Shown here one piece after another: positions 24,793-33,559 of a stretch of 47,611 nucleotides of DNA (position 1 is its first letter; each line of letters starts with the position of its first letter). The DNA comes from an uncultured Pelagibacteraceae bacterium. Its GTDB lineage: Bacteria > Pseudomonadota > Alphaproteobacteria > Pelagibacterales > Pelagibacteraceae. The translations under genes were made by a program, and so were the position numbers. The DNA lies in contig CACJWS010000009.1 of NCBI GenBank assembly GCA_902596975.1, positions 1 to 47,611 on the forward strand. The letters run 5' to 3'. Under the pieces are notes generated by a model. That model saw nothing but the letters and a program-made list of their open reading frames with translations. It had not been told where the DNA came from and made no database searches.

Positions 24793-24845
24793 ACATTTTA
24801 GATCAAAATGTATTGGTATGTAAACCACGCAAATAGTACTATTTG
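24793..24845 (-). promoter_or_regulatory. Two dyad elements between permease and binding-protein genes
   Basis: The 86-base spacer holds a perfect 16-base palindrome just after the permease stop (24830-24845, CAAATAGTACTATTTG). It also holds a hairpin with 7-base arms (24793-24799 and 24805-24811, ACATTTT/AAAATGT), followed on the minus strand by GTTTTT. The second could be a weak attenuator or a 3' stabiliser; the first an operator. Both roles are inference from position. Confidence 0.35.
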
Positions 24846-24847
24846 TC

Positions 24848-26968
24848 TTAGCTTATTAAGCCTAAAGCTTCTCTTTGTTTCTTTGTATATGCAAGTGTAA
24901 TTCTATCGATGATTATAGCTAACAGTACAATTCCAATCCCTGCCGCTAGACCTCTACCAGTATCGGACCTTGCTAGACCATTAAATACCTCTAAACCCAA
25001 GCCCTTACCACCAATAAGCGGTGTAACTATTTGCATAGCAAAAGCCATAATTACAGTCTGATTAAATCCAATAACTAAACTTGGAACAGCTAATGGGAAT
25101 TTGACTTTATTTAATGTTTGAATAAGTGTTCCACCAAATGATCTTGATACTTCAGAGTAAGTACCAGAAACCTGTGTTAAACCTAGTGATGTTAATCTAA
25201 TTATTGGTGGAATTGAATATATTACAGTTGCAAGAACAGCTGAAACTGTTCCACCTCCAAAAAACATTAGAACAGGAATTAAATAACAGAAATAAGGAAG
25301 TGTTTGCATTGCATCTAACACAACGTTTTGAATATTCCTAAATCTTTCATTGTAAGATGCAATTATTCCAAGAGGAACTCCTATAACAAAACACAGCACT
25401 ACAGACACAAGTACTGACGATAAAGTTATCATTGATTGAGTCCATATTCCACATGCACCAATAAATAGAAGAAGGACTGCAGTAATTATTGCAAATCTTA
25501 TTCCAACAGTTATATAACCCAAAGCTGCAAATACTGCCAATGTATACCACCAAGGTATTTGGGTTAGAAAAACATCTAAAGGTCTTAACAAATTTAAATA
25601 AACAAAAGCTCTTAAACCTTTTGCAAAAGAAATAAATCCTGGATTTACAGTCAGGCTTTCCACTGCATTAGTAATTGGTTGTCTTATCGATAATTTCCAT
25701 TCTTTTGGAAATGTTCCAATTTCTAAAAAGTAATGATCTATAAATGCAATTAGAAATAAAACTAGAAAATAAGGAATAACATAATATCTTTTACTAATAA
25801 ATTCACCAATATTTTCTGCTGTAGATTTATTAAAAACAGAAATTAAGATTCTAAATACTACTGCTATAGCAGAAGTAACTGTTTGACATAAAATTTTTAA
25901 AATCTTATTTCCAAAACTCAATGGCATTTCTAAAATTTTTGCGATTTGATATTTTTCCCAACTTTGAGGAAGTAGATAAAATCTTTGAACATCTGAAGGA
26001 AGTCTTTCTTTATCTTTACTAAACGCTAAACTAAATCTATCAAACATTATCGCCATAAATAAAATACATAGCCCACCTTCCATTGCCCAGCCAACATCCA
26101 ATCTTCTTATTGCTTGCCAAACTTGACCTCCAATACCTTCTGCACCTATAAAACATGCAAGAACCACTAATGCCAATGCCATCATTATTACCTGGTTAAT
26201 GCCCATCATTATACTTGGTAAAGATAATGGAATTTTAATTTTAAATAACAATTGTAGTTTACTTGAACCAAAGGAAGTGGCTGACTCAATAGTTTGAGCT
26301 GGCACTTGTCTTATACCAGTATTCGTCAATCTTATTATTGGAGGCATTGCATATATCATTGTAGCCAATATTGCTGGCGCACCTCCTATCCCAAAAAAAA
26401 ATAATGCTGGAAACAAATATACAAATGCCGGCATCACTTGCATAGTATCTAAGACCGGCTTCATAAAATTTTCAAATCTATTACTTTGTGAACACAAAAC
26501 ACCCAGTATAAATCCAAAAAATACACATAATAAAACTGACAAACCCATTAATGCTACAGTTTGTAAGGATGGTTCCCACATTCCTGTTGCTCCCCAAAAA
26601 TAAACTACAAAAGAAGAGTAAATTCCTAATCGCAAACCACCTGCAATTATGCAGGGGATTATGATTATTGCTGCTATCAAAATCCAAGGAGACTCAAGCA
26701 AAAAGTCTTCTAAAAAATAATAAGTTTCTTTTATATAGCTTGCTATAAGTTTAGTAACCCATCTGTAATTTTTTTTTAAATAATCTTCTCCGTCATTCAC
26801 CCAAGCTGTAAATGTAAATTTATCTGTGACTTCTTTAGGAAATTTTGAAGGCCCTTCACTTTGAGTAGATAGCCAAAGTGCTACCAAAAAAACAACTCCA
26901 ATAATTACATAAGTTATTATGTTTTTTGATTGATTTGATTTATCTATTAAATCAGTTCTAGTAGCCAT
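24848..26968 (-). CDS. ProU/OpuA-type ABC permease, two permease domains fused
   Basis: A 706-residue membrane protein with two complete ProW-like permease domains in one chain; single-domain ProW/OpuAB proteins are about 280-350 residues. Each half carries the family coupling segment: 'ESATSFGSSKLQLLFKIKIP' in half one (around 230) and 'EVSRSFGGTLIQTLNKVKFP' in half two (around 610). Each also has 'MPAFVYLFPALFFFG' or 'LPYFCYLIPVLMFFG', and 'IYAMPPIIRLTNTGIRQVP' or 'IYSIPPIIRLTSLGLTQVS'. An N-terminal helix (17-35) and a central link of about 100 residues with extra helices are added. It would make the whole translocation channel alone, with the ATPase encoded divergently at 27046 and the receptor downstream. 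Confidence 0.9.
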   Translation of the reverse strand: MATRTDLIDKSNQSKNIITYVIIGVVFLVALWLSTQSEGPSKFPKEVTDKFTFTAWVNDGEDYLKKNYRWVTKLIASYIKETYYFLEDFLLESPWILIAAIIIIPCIIAGGLRLGIYSSFVVYFWGATGMWEPSLQTVALMGLSVLLCVFFGFILGVLCSQSNRFENFMKPVLDTMQVMPAFVYLFPALFFFGIGGAPAILATMIYAMPPIIRLTNTGIRQVPAQTIESATSFGSSKLQLLFKIKIPLSLPSIMMGINQVIMMALALVVLACFIGAEGIGGQVWQAIRRLDVGWAMEGGLCILFMAIMFDRFSLAFSKDKERLPSDVQRFYLLPQSWEKYQIAKILEMPLSFGNKILKILCQTVTSAIAVVFRILISVFNKSTAENIGEFISKRYYVIPYFLVLFLIAFIDHYFLEIGTFPKEWKLSIRQPITNAVESLTVNPGFISFAKGLRAFVYLNLLRPLDVFLTQIPWWYTLAVFAALGYITVGIRFAIITAVLLLFIGACGIWTQSMITLSSVLVSVVLCFVIGVPLGIIASYNERFRNIQNVVLDAMQTLPYFCYLIPVLMFFGGGTVSAVLATVIYSIPPIIRLTSLGLTQVSGTYSEVSRSFGGTLIQTLNKVKFPLAVPSLVIGFNQTVIMAFAMQIVTPLIGGKGLGLEVFNGLARSDTGRGLAAGIGIVLLAIIIDRITLAYTKKQREALGLIS

Positions 26969-26989
26969 GTTAGCAAGTTAAAATAAATA

Positions 26990-27010
26990 ATTTTACATTT
27001 AAAGTAAAAT
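26990..27010. promoter_or_regulatory. Dyad in the divergent ProU permease/ATPase intergenic region
   Basis: ATTTTAC, seven bases, GTAAAAT: an interrupted dyad of 21 bases with nine of ten pairs matched, in the 77-base gap between the divergent permease and ATPase genes. It is a candidate operator for joint control of the two transcripts; no regulator gene is nearby. Confidence 0.3.
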
Positions 27011-27045
27011 ATTGTCTATTTTTGGGGTAATATTATTTATTAAAA

Positions 27046-28092
27046 ATGGCTTCAGAACAAAAAATCACCTGTACCAATATATGGAAGTTATTTGGACCAG
27101 ACGAAAAGAGAATTATTAAAAACCTTGATAAAAATTTAACTATTAAGGAAGTTCAAGAAAAGACAGGACATGTTGTTGCCGTAAAAGATGTCAGCTTCTC
27201 AATTCAAAAAGGAGAAACATTTGTAGTAATGGGATTATCTGGTAGTGGAAAATCAACACTAGTGAGATGCATTTCAAGATTGATTGAACCAACAGCTGGC
27301 GTAGTGAAAATGGATGATGTTGAAGTTACAAAAATGAGTGCAAGTGAATTATTAGAATTAAGAAGAAATAAAATGAGCATGGTTTTCCAACATTTTGGTT
27401 TATTTCCTCATAGAACAGTCCTAGAAAATATTGGTTATGGATTAGAAGTAAGGGGAACAAAAAAAGATATAAGAACAGAAAAGTCAATGGAAGTTTTAAA
27501 AATGGTTGGCTTAGATGGTTGGCATAATAATTATCCAAGAGAATTATCTGGAGGTATGCAGCAAAGAGTAGGACTTGCAAGAGCACTAGCTGTGGATCCT
27601 GAAATATTAATTTTTGATGAACCTTTTTCAGCATTGGATCCTTTGATTAGAAGAGAGATGCAAGATGAGCTTTTAAAGATCCAAGAAAAGCTTCAAAAAA
27701 CTATGGTATTTATAACTCACGATTTTTTAGAGGCAATTAAAATGGGAGATCATATTGCAATTATGAAAGATGGAGAAGTTTCTCAAGTTGGTACACCAGA
27801 AGAAATTGTATCTAATCCAAAAGATCAATATGTTAAAGATTTTTGCGAAGATGTTCCTAAATATAAAGTATTGAGTGCAGGCAAAGTCATGAGAACAGAA
27901 TGCTGCAATGAAACAAAAAATTTATTTGAGAATGGAAAAGATAATATTTTAGATAATTCTAAAATTGAAAACTTAATAGATAGGCTAATTGATAATGATA
28001 AAACTTATCCAGTAGTTTGTAATGAAAGTGGAAAGCTATTAGGTGAGATAGATAGAGTAATAGTAATGAAATCTATGAGATCAAATCAATAA
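27046..28092 (+). CDS. ProV/OpuAA-type quaternary-amine ABC ATPase
   Basis: ATPase of the glycine betaine/proline importer class, 348 residues. It has the ProV-type N-terminus ('NIWKLFGPDEKRIIKNLDKN' then 'EKTGHVVAVKDVSFSI'). Walker A is GLSGSGKST (63-71), the Q-loop lies in 'MVFQHFGLFPHRTVLENI', the signature is LSGGMQQRVG, Walker B is ILIFDEPFSALDP, and the switch His is in 'FITHDFLEA'. The C-terminal part after about residue 275 has only a partial CBS-like region ('KTYPVVCNESGKLLGEIDR'), shorter than in E. coli ProV (about 400). It is divergent from the fused permease and overlaps the convergent DMT gene by seven bases. Confidence 0.92.
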   Translation: MASEQKITCTNIWKLFGPDEKRIIKNLDKNLTIKEVQEKTGHVVAVKDVSFSIQKGETFVVMGLSGSGKSTLVRCISRLIEPTAGVVKMDDVEVTKMSASELLELRRNKMSMVFQHFGLFPHRTVLENIGYGLEVRGTKKDIRTEKSMEVLKMVGLDGWHNNYPRELSGGMQQRVGLARALAVDPEILIFDEPFSALDPLIRREMQDELLKIQEKLQKTMVFITHDFLEAIKMGDHIAIMKDGEVSQVGTPEEIVSNPKDQYVKDFCEDVPKYKVLSAGKVMRTECCNETKNLFENGKDNILDNSKIENLIDRLIDNDKTYPVVCNESGKLLGEIDRVIVMKSMRSNQ

Positions 28093-29018
28093 ATTTGCTT
28101 ATTACCTTCTATTGATTTCTTTTTAATATTATCTCTCCATATAATAATCATACCAGCAAAAATAATTACTATTACTCCAGGAAATAGTTGGCTCCATGGA
28201 GCTTCATTAAAGAAAATCCAACCAAGAATAAAAGATGACGGTATACCAAGATACTCAAATGAAGCTATTTTACTTGCTGAAATTAAACGGTAAGAATAAA
28301 TAAACAATATTGCTGCTGTACCACCCAAAACCCCAGTCATTGTCATCAAAATAAAATCTTTAAAATTTTTAATTTCAACATGTCCTGTAGTTACAAAAAA
28401 TAAAAGTAAACCACCAATGACATTAAATATTAATGTGTATAACTGAATTTTTGCAGTTGAATGATTGCCTTGAATGAATTTTAAAATTATGACAGTGAAA
28501 GCCCATGCTATAGCGGTTAGAATTGGAAAAATTGAGTACAAGCTAAAAATTTCACTTGTTGGTTTCATTATCATAACCACACCAACAAAACCAATTATAA
28601 CTGCTGACCATCTGTAAATACCAATTTTTTCACTCAATAAAATTATTGATAGTATTACTATGAAGAAAGGTGACGAAAAGGTTAGCGTCATTGCTGTTGC
28701 AAATTCCAGATTTACTACTGAGATAAAAATGAATACATTCATAGAAAGAAAACATATTCCTCTCAAGCAACTCAATATCAAAAACTTATTTCCTAAGTTT
28801 TTGAATATTGTTGAAAATTCATTTGTGAATAAGATCAGTAATAACAAAGGTATAATTGCTGCTACATTTCTAAATAAAGTTAATTGAATTATTGAGTATT
28901 CATCACCTAAAAATTTAATAATAACCATGTAAAGATCTATACATAAAATTGCTAAGAGCATTGTAGCAATTGCTAAATATGTTTTTTTTAGATCTGTTTT
29001 TTCAGATGAAATTTTCAT
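28086..29018 (-). CDS. DMT superfamily (EamA) transporter
   Basis: A 310-residue ten-helix inner-membrane transporter with two EamA repeats (about 15-150 and 165-295). Repeat one ends in 'VIIGFVGVVMIMKPTSEIF', as in the DMT gene at 14992. 'TLTFSSPFFIVILSIILLSEKIGIYRW' (partly listed) is the typical middle segment. It is divergent from the Fe-ADH gene (38-base gap) and convergent with the ProV-type ATPase. Substrate unknown. Basic residues cluster at both ends, as expected for cytoplasmic termini. Confidence 0.87.
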   Translation of the reverse strand: MKISSEKTDLKKTYLAIATMLLAILCIDLYMVIIKFLGDEYSIIQLTLFRNVAAIIPLLLLILFTNEFSTIFKNLGNKFLILSCLRGICFLSMNVFIFISVVNLEFATAMTLTFSSPFFIVILSIILLSEKIGIYRWSAVIIGFVGVVMIMKPTSEIFSLYSIFPILTAIAWAFTVIILKFIQGNHSTAKIQLYTLIFNVIGGLLLFFVTTGHVEIKNFKDFILMTMTGVLGGTAAILFIYSYRLISASKIASFEYLGIPSSFILGWIFFNEAPWSQLFPGVIVIIFAGMIIIWRDNIKKKSIEGNKQIY

Positions 29019-29056
29019 TTAATAATATTGAAATTAGTATAAGTTTTTAAAATATT

Positions 29057-30247
29057 ATGCAAAATTTTAAGCTTAATGAAGAATTTTTATTAAATAATCA
29101 GGATTGGACATTCCCAACTTTTACAGCTTATGGACCTGGAAGATTTAAAGAAATTGGAAAGTTTTGTAAAAATTTTAAAATAAATAATGCATTAATCGTT
29201 ACTGATAGTGGTAGTGTAAATTTACCATTTATAAGTGATTTACAAAATTTACTTAATGACTCAAAAATCAACTCAGATATTTATTCAAATATATCGCCAA
29301 ATCCTAGAGATGATGAAATAGATTCTGGATGTAAAAAATTTCGTGAAGGCAATCATGATGCAATAATTGCAATAGGCGGTGGAAGTGCAATGGATGGAGG
29401 AAAAGCAATTTCTCTTACAGTTGATAGCGGTGTGCCTTTATGGGATTTTGAATTTGAAAAAGAGCCGCCAAAACTAACTATGGAAAATCCTTTTCCAAAA
29501 ATAATAACTATTCCAACTACAGCAGGAACAGGTGCTGAAACAGAAGTTACTGCCATGGTCACTCATCTTGAAAAAGGAATGAAATTTTGTTTATGGCATC
29601 CAGACGCCCGACCATGTTTAGCTTTAGTAGATCCAGAGCTAACTTTAAAATTACCAGCAAATCTTACTGCTTGGACCGGTATAGATGCAATGATACATGC
29701 AATTGAAGGTTATAGTGTTCCTATGTTTCATCCACTTTGTGATGGTTCTGCATTAGAAAGTTTAAATTTAATTTCAAAATCACTTTATGCAGCTGTCGAA
29801 GAACCTGATAATCTTTTAGCGAGAGGAGGAATGATTATTGGATCTTATTTGGGTGGAATAGCTTTCTTAAAAGGCCTAGGTTTAGTTCATGCAATTTCGC
29901 ACATGGTTGGTGCTGAATATAATACTCATCATGGATTGACTAATGCAATTATACTTCCTGCAGTCATGAAATATAATTTACCTGGATTAGAAGAAAAAGT
30001 AAAAAGAATGTCAGAGGCTATGCAATTTGAAAACCATTCAATTGAAAGTTTTCAAGACAACTTAAATATAATTCTAGATAGATTAAAAATCCCTAAAGGA
30101 TTAAATGAATTAGGAGTGCCAGAAGATTGCCAAGAGAGAATAGCAAAGAAATCAATGTTAGACCAAGCTTATGGACAAAATCCCAAAAAGGCATCATTAG
30201 ATGAGGTCAAGAATTTAGTTTTAGAGAGTATTAGACAAGCAAGATAG
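29057..30247 (+). CDS. Iron-containing alcohol dehydrogenase
   Basis: Group III (Fe-ADH) NAD(P)-dependent dehydrogenase, 396 residues. The coenzyme loop is 'AIIAIGGGSAMDGGKAI' (102-118). 'TIPTTAGTGAETEVTAMV' is at 151-168. Metal ligands by comparison with FucO are D210 and H214 (TGIDAMIHAIEGY), H278 (LVHAISH) and H292 (NTHHG). It leads an operon with amidase, DMT permease and a homocysteine methyltransferase-like gene (gaps of 10 and 2 bases, then an overlap). Family members reduce or oxidise many small alcohols and semialdehydes, and the substrate cannot be fixed from sequence. A link to the amidase product is likely from the operon. Confidence 0.9.
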   Translation: MQNFKLNEEFLLNNQDWTFPTFTAYGPGRFKEIGKFCKNFKINNALIVTDSGSVNLPFISDLQNLLNDSKINSDIYSNISPNPRDDEIDSGCKKFREGNHDAIIAIGGGSAMDGGKAISLTVDSGVPLWDFEFEKEPPKLTMENPFPKIITIPTTAGTGAETEVTAMVTHLEKGMKFCLWHPDARPCLALVDPELTLKLPANLTAWTGIDAMIHAIEGYSVPMFHPLCDGSALESLNLISKSLYAAVEEPDNLLARGGMIIGSYLGGIAFLKGLGLVHAISHMVGAEYNTHHGLTNAIILPAVMKYNLPGLEEKVKRMSEAMQFENHSIESFQDNLNIILDRLKIPKGLNELGVPEDCQERIAKKSMLDQAYGQNPKKASLDEVKNLVLESIRQAR

Positions 30248-30257
30248 GTTTAATTAA

Positions 30258-31670
30258 GTGCTTGAGAATTTTTCTGTCCATCAAATAATTTCAAAAATAA
30301 AAAAAAGAGAAATTAAAATAGTAGAGGTATTAAATTTCTATTTAGATAGAATAAAAAAATTCAATCCAAAATTAAATGCTATTATTTCACATATAGATGA
30401 AACAAAAATTACTGAAGAAGCAAAATTAAAAGATGAAAATTTTAATAGTGATAATGACAAAGATGATATTTATGGACTTCCAATTGCTGTTAAAGAATTA
30501 TTTGATATTAAAAATGAGGTAACATGCTATGGATATAAAGAGTTATTAAAAAATATACCAAAACAGGACTCTTTATTAGTAGATAATTATAGAAAAAACA
30601 CAATTTTAATTGGTAAAACAAATCTCTCTGAATTTGCTGTTGGCTGTCATACTACTAACAGAGTTTATGGAGCAACTTCAAATGTTTATGATCATAGTAA
30701 GTCAGCAGGAGGGTCTTCTGGTGGTGCAGCAGCAGCTGTTGCAGCAAATTTAATTCCTTTTGCAGATGGCACAGATATGATGGGATCTTGTAGAAACCCA
30801 GCAGCATTTGCAAATATTTATGGATTAAGACCAACACCTGGTGCGATTGCAGAAGATAGATTTGAAATTAAAAATTTAAAAGATTTTCCTTTAATATCTA
30901 CAACTGGATGTTTTGCTAGGACTCCCAATGACATGGAATTTTTATTTAACTATATAAAAGGGAAGAATGTAAAGGATAAATTATCTTTCGATCTTGAAGA
31001 TATAAATATTAAAAAACTTTCAGATTTAAAAATTGGATGGTGCATTGATCTAAACGAACAATATAAGTATGAAGATGGAGTCATTGACTTATGTGAAAAT
31101 ATTTTAAAAAAATTACAGTCAAATAATTTAAATATTGAAGATTTAAAAACTGAAATTAATTCAGAAGAATTGTGGTATTCTTGGACAATATTAAGAGCCA
31201 AATTTTTGTATGAAAACTTTTTGTTATATAATTTAAAAAATTTAAATGAATTACCTTCTCAAGCATATTGGGAATATGAAAAAGGGAAAAGCATCAAAAC
31301 AAACGATGTTTTAAAAGCAATAGAAATAAGAAATAAATATATGGATAAAATACAAAACCTATTTAAACATTATGATTTTTTAGCATTACCTTCGGCTCAA
31401 CTATTTCCTTTTGAAAAAAACCTAAACAATCCAGAATTTATCAATGATAATAAAATTGACACTTATCATAGATATATGGAAGTCTATACATTATCAAGTT
31501 TGCTTGGTTTGCCAACTATATCTATTCCAGTTGGTTTTAATAATAAAGGGCTACCAATGGGAATGCAGATTATAGCAAATGTTAAAGAAGATAATAAACT
31601 AATTAACTTTGCCAAATCTTATGAAGAAATTTTTAACTTTTCAAAATTTAAACCAGAATTAACGGAATAA
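30258..31670 (+). CDS. Amidase signature family enzyme
   Basis: A 470-residue Ser-cisSer-Lys amidase. The catalytic set is K79 (GLPIAVKELFD), S153 in 'SAGGSSGGAAAAVAA' and the nucleophile S177 in 'GTDMMGSCRNPA', where the usual 'GGSIR' reads MGSCR. The C-terminal 'GLPTISIPVGFNNKGLPMGMQIIA' is typical. The start is GTG at 30258, ten bases after the Fe-ADH stop; no ATG is available before the conserved region. GatA-type tRNA amidotransferase is unlikely, because gatB/gatC are absent and the operon is metabolic. Likely substrates are small amides or carbamoyl compounds; not identified. Confidence 0.87.
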   Translation: MLENFSVHQIISKIKKREIKIVEVLNFYLDRIKKFNPKLNAIISHIDETKITEEAKLKDENFNSDNDKDDIYGLPIAVKELFDIKNEVTCYGYKELLKNIPKQDSLLVDNYRKNTILIGKTNLSEFAVGCHTTNRVYGATSNVYDHSKSAGGSSGGAAAAVAANLIPFADGTDMMGSCRNPAAFANIYGLRPTPGAIAEDRFEIKNLKDFPLISTTGCFARTPNDMEFLFNYIKGKNVKDKLSFDLEDINIKKLSDLKIGWCIDLNEQYKYEDGVIDLCENILKKLQSNNLNIEDLKTEINSEELWYSWTILRAKFLYENFLLYNLKNLNELPSQAYWEYEKGKSIKTNDVLKAIEIRNKYMDKIQNLFKHYDFLALPSAQLFPFEKNLNNPEFINDNKIDTYHRYMEVYTLSSLLGLPTISIPVGFNNKGLPMGMQIIANVKEDNKLINFAKSYEEIFNFSKFKPELTE

Positions 31671-31672
31671 TA

Positions 31673-32575
31673 ATGACCAGACACCCTCATCATTTTAAAA
31701 TTTCATTTGCATTAGCTATTGCTGCTGGTTCATGGGGAATTTATTGGTTACCTCAAAGAATACTAGAAGATGGAGGTTTGACTGGTGGCTGGGGAACAAT
31801 ATCCCAAATGGCGGTTGGAATATTAATATTATCACCAGTCGCAATTTGGAGAGTTATAAAAGGAAAGTCTATTGGATTGGAATTTCCTCTGACTGGTTTT
31901 TTTGTTGGAAGTGGATTTGTTTGTTATGCTCTTAGCTTTCTTCTTACTGATGTAGTTAAAGCATTAATCATGTTTTACATGATACCTGTTTGGACAACAA
32001 TATTTGAAATTATATTTTTAAAAAAGAAATTTGGTTGGAAGAGGGTAATCACATTAGGTTTGGCACTAGGAGGTTTATGGATTGTATTTAGTCAAGAAAA
32101 TATAATCCCATTACCTCAAAATGCAGGTGATTGGTTGGCTCTTGCTGGAGGTGCACTATTTGGTGCTGGTTTAATTAGAATGGAAATAATTAAAACAGAT
32201 GGAGTCTTTCCAATTATATTCACATTCTTTTTTTATGGAGGTTTAGCCAGTATACCTATTGGGTTATTCTTAGTAGATTATTTAGGACCAGTTCCATCAG
32301 TGGAGGTTATCATGTCAATGTCCACTTTTTTATTACTTATTTCGATATTTTATTTTATTCCTACAGGAGTAATAATCTTTTGGGCTCCAAGCAAACTAGG
32401 AGCCGGCTTATCATCTATTTTATTTTTAGCTGAAATAATTGTTGGTGTTGTTAGTGCTAGTATTTTAACAAATGAACCTTTTGGTTGGAGAGAAACAATA
32501 GGTAGTTTTCTAATAATTCTTGGTGGTGTAATTGAAGTTGTATATGTTCCAAAGTCAGAGAAGAAATTAGCATAA
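31673..32575 (+). CDS. DMT superfamily (EamA) transporter
   Basis: A 300-residue inner-membrane protein with about ten helices and two EamA repeats. The start 'FALAIAAGSWGIYWLPQRIL' is typical. The end of repeat one is 'ITLGLALGGLWIVFSQE', and that of repeat two is 'IIVGVVSASILTNEPFGWRETIGSFLIILGGVIEVV' (partly listed). It sits two bases after the amidase stop and is TAATG-coupled to the methyltransferase-like gene, so it probably moves a substrate or product of that operon. It is not closely similar to the DMT proteins at 14992 and 28086. Confidence 0.87.
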   Translation: MTRHPHHFKISFALAIAAGSWGIYWLPQRILEDGGLTGGWGTISQMAVGILILSPVAIWRVIKGKSIGLEFPLTGFFVGSGFVCYALSFLLTDVVKALIMFYMIPVWTTIFEIIFLKKKFGWKRVITLGLALGGLWIVFSQENIIPLPQNAGDWLALAGGALFGAGLIRMEIIKTDGVFPIIFTFFFYGGLASIPIGLFLVDYLGPVPSVEVIMSMSTFLLLISIFYFIPTGVIIFWAPSKLGAGLSSILFLAEIIVGVVSASILTNEPFGWRETIGSFLIILGGVIEVVYVPKSEKKLA

Positions 32576-33558
32576 TGGATATTAATGAATTATTGAAATC
32601 AAAAAAAAAAGTCTTCTTAGATGGTGGAACAGGCTCAGAAATTCAGAGACTTGGTGGAACTATGGGACCAGCTTTTTCTGGTTTAGCAAATGTTTTCTCA
32701 CCAGAAATAGTAATCAAAGTACACGAAAGTCATATAAACGCCGGATGCGATATGATAACAACCAATACTTTTGGAACTGCAAGACATTGTCTTGAGCCTT
32801 CAAATTTAGGAGATCAGACAATAAAAATTAACATTGATACAGTTAAGTTAGCAAGACAAGCAGTCAAAAATTCTGGAAAAAAAATTAAAATTGCTGGAAG
32901 CATGTCAACATATTTAGCTTTGGCTGAAAATGAATTTAGACCTGACACAAAATTTGTACCATCATTTGCAAAAGAAGAAAAAAATTATAAAGAACAAGCG
33001 AAGGTATTAAAAGAAGAGGGAGTCGAAGTGCTTATTCTTGAAATGCTTTTAGATATTGACCATGCTAAAATTTTGCTTACTGCAGCTTTGGAAACAGGTT
33101 TACCTGTGTGGGTTGGATTAAGTTGCTGTATAAGTAAATTTGATGAAACCGTAGTAGGTAGAAATTTTAGAGCTGAAAAAGAGAGATCTATTATATATGA
33201 CCCTTTAAAATATCCTGATGAGCCAAAATTCCTTCCCGAAGATAAAATTATAAATTTTGCTGAAATAATTAATTCACTCAAATCTATTGGTGGAGATGTT
33301 TATGGAATAATGCATAGTTGGTTTATTGATACAAAAGAGGGAATGAAAGTTTTAAAATCAAATTGGAATGGGCCTATTATGTTTTATCCAGAGATTCATA
33401 AATTTGACACGAGTACTATGCAAGCATTAATAACTGAAAATGAAATTGAATTTGTTGATAAGTGTTCTGAGTTAATAGACGATCAGGTAAAAATTATTGG
33501 GGGTTGTTGTGGCGTAACAGATAAACATTTAAAATCCTTGATAACAAAATTTTCTTAA
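32575..33558 (+). CDS. Homocysteine S-methyltransferase-like protein, variant metal site
   Basis: A TIM-barrel protein of the homocysteine S-methyltransferase family (327 residues), related to betaine-homocysteine, S-methylmethionine and cobalamin-dependent enzymes. Motifs: 'FLDGGTGSEIQRLGG' (14-28), 'DMITTNTFGTARH' (59-71), and the zinc Cys pair C311-C312 in 'IIGGCCGV'. The third zinc ligand, normally Cys in 'GVNC', is absent: the matching segment reads 'YGIMHSW' with H247. The paralogue at 35202 has the same change. It closes the Fe-ADH operon and faces the convergent serine hydrolase gene one base away. The methyl donor is unknown; glycine betaine is one option given the neighbours. Confidence 0.82.
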   Translation: MDINELLKSKKKVFLDGGTGSEIQRLGGTMGPAFSGLANVFSPEIVIKVHESHINAGCDMITTNTFGTARHCLEPSNLGDQTIKINIDTVKLARQAVKNSGKKIKIAGSMSTYLALAENEFRPDTKFVPSFAKEEKNYKEQAKVLKEEGVEVLILEMLLDIDHAKILLTAALETGLPVWVGLSCCISKFDETVVGRNFRAEKERSIIYDPLKYPDEPKFLPEDKIINFAEIINSLKSIGGDVYGIMHSWFIDTKEGMKVLKSNWNGPIMFYPEIHKFDTSTMQALITENEIEFVDKCSELIDDQVKIIGGCCGVTDKHLKSLITKFS

Positions 33559-33559
33559 A

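Noticed and set aside
32521..32600. SAM-type riboswitch before the methyltransferase-like gene
   Set aside because: SAM riboswitches precede some SAR11 methyltransferase genes, but here the genes overlap and leave no leader for one. The same holds at 36113.
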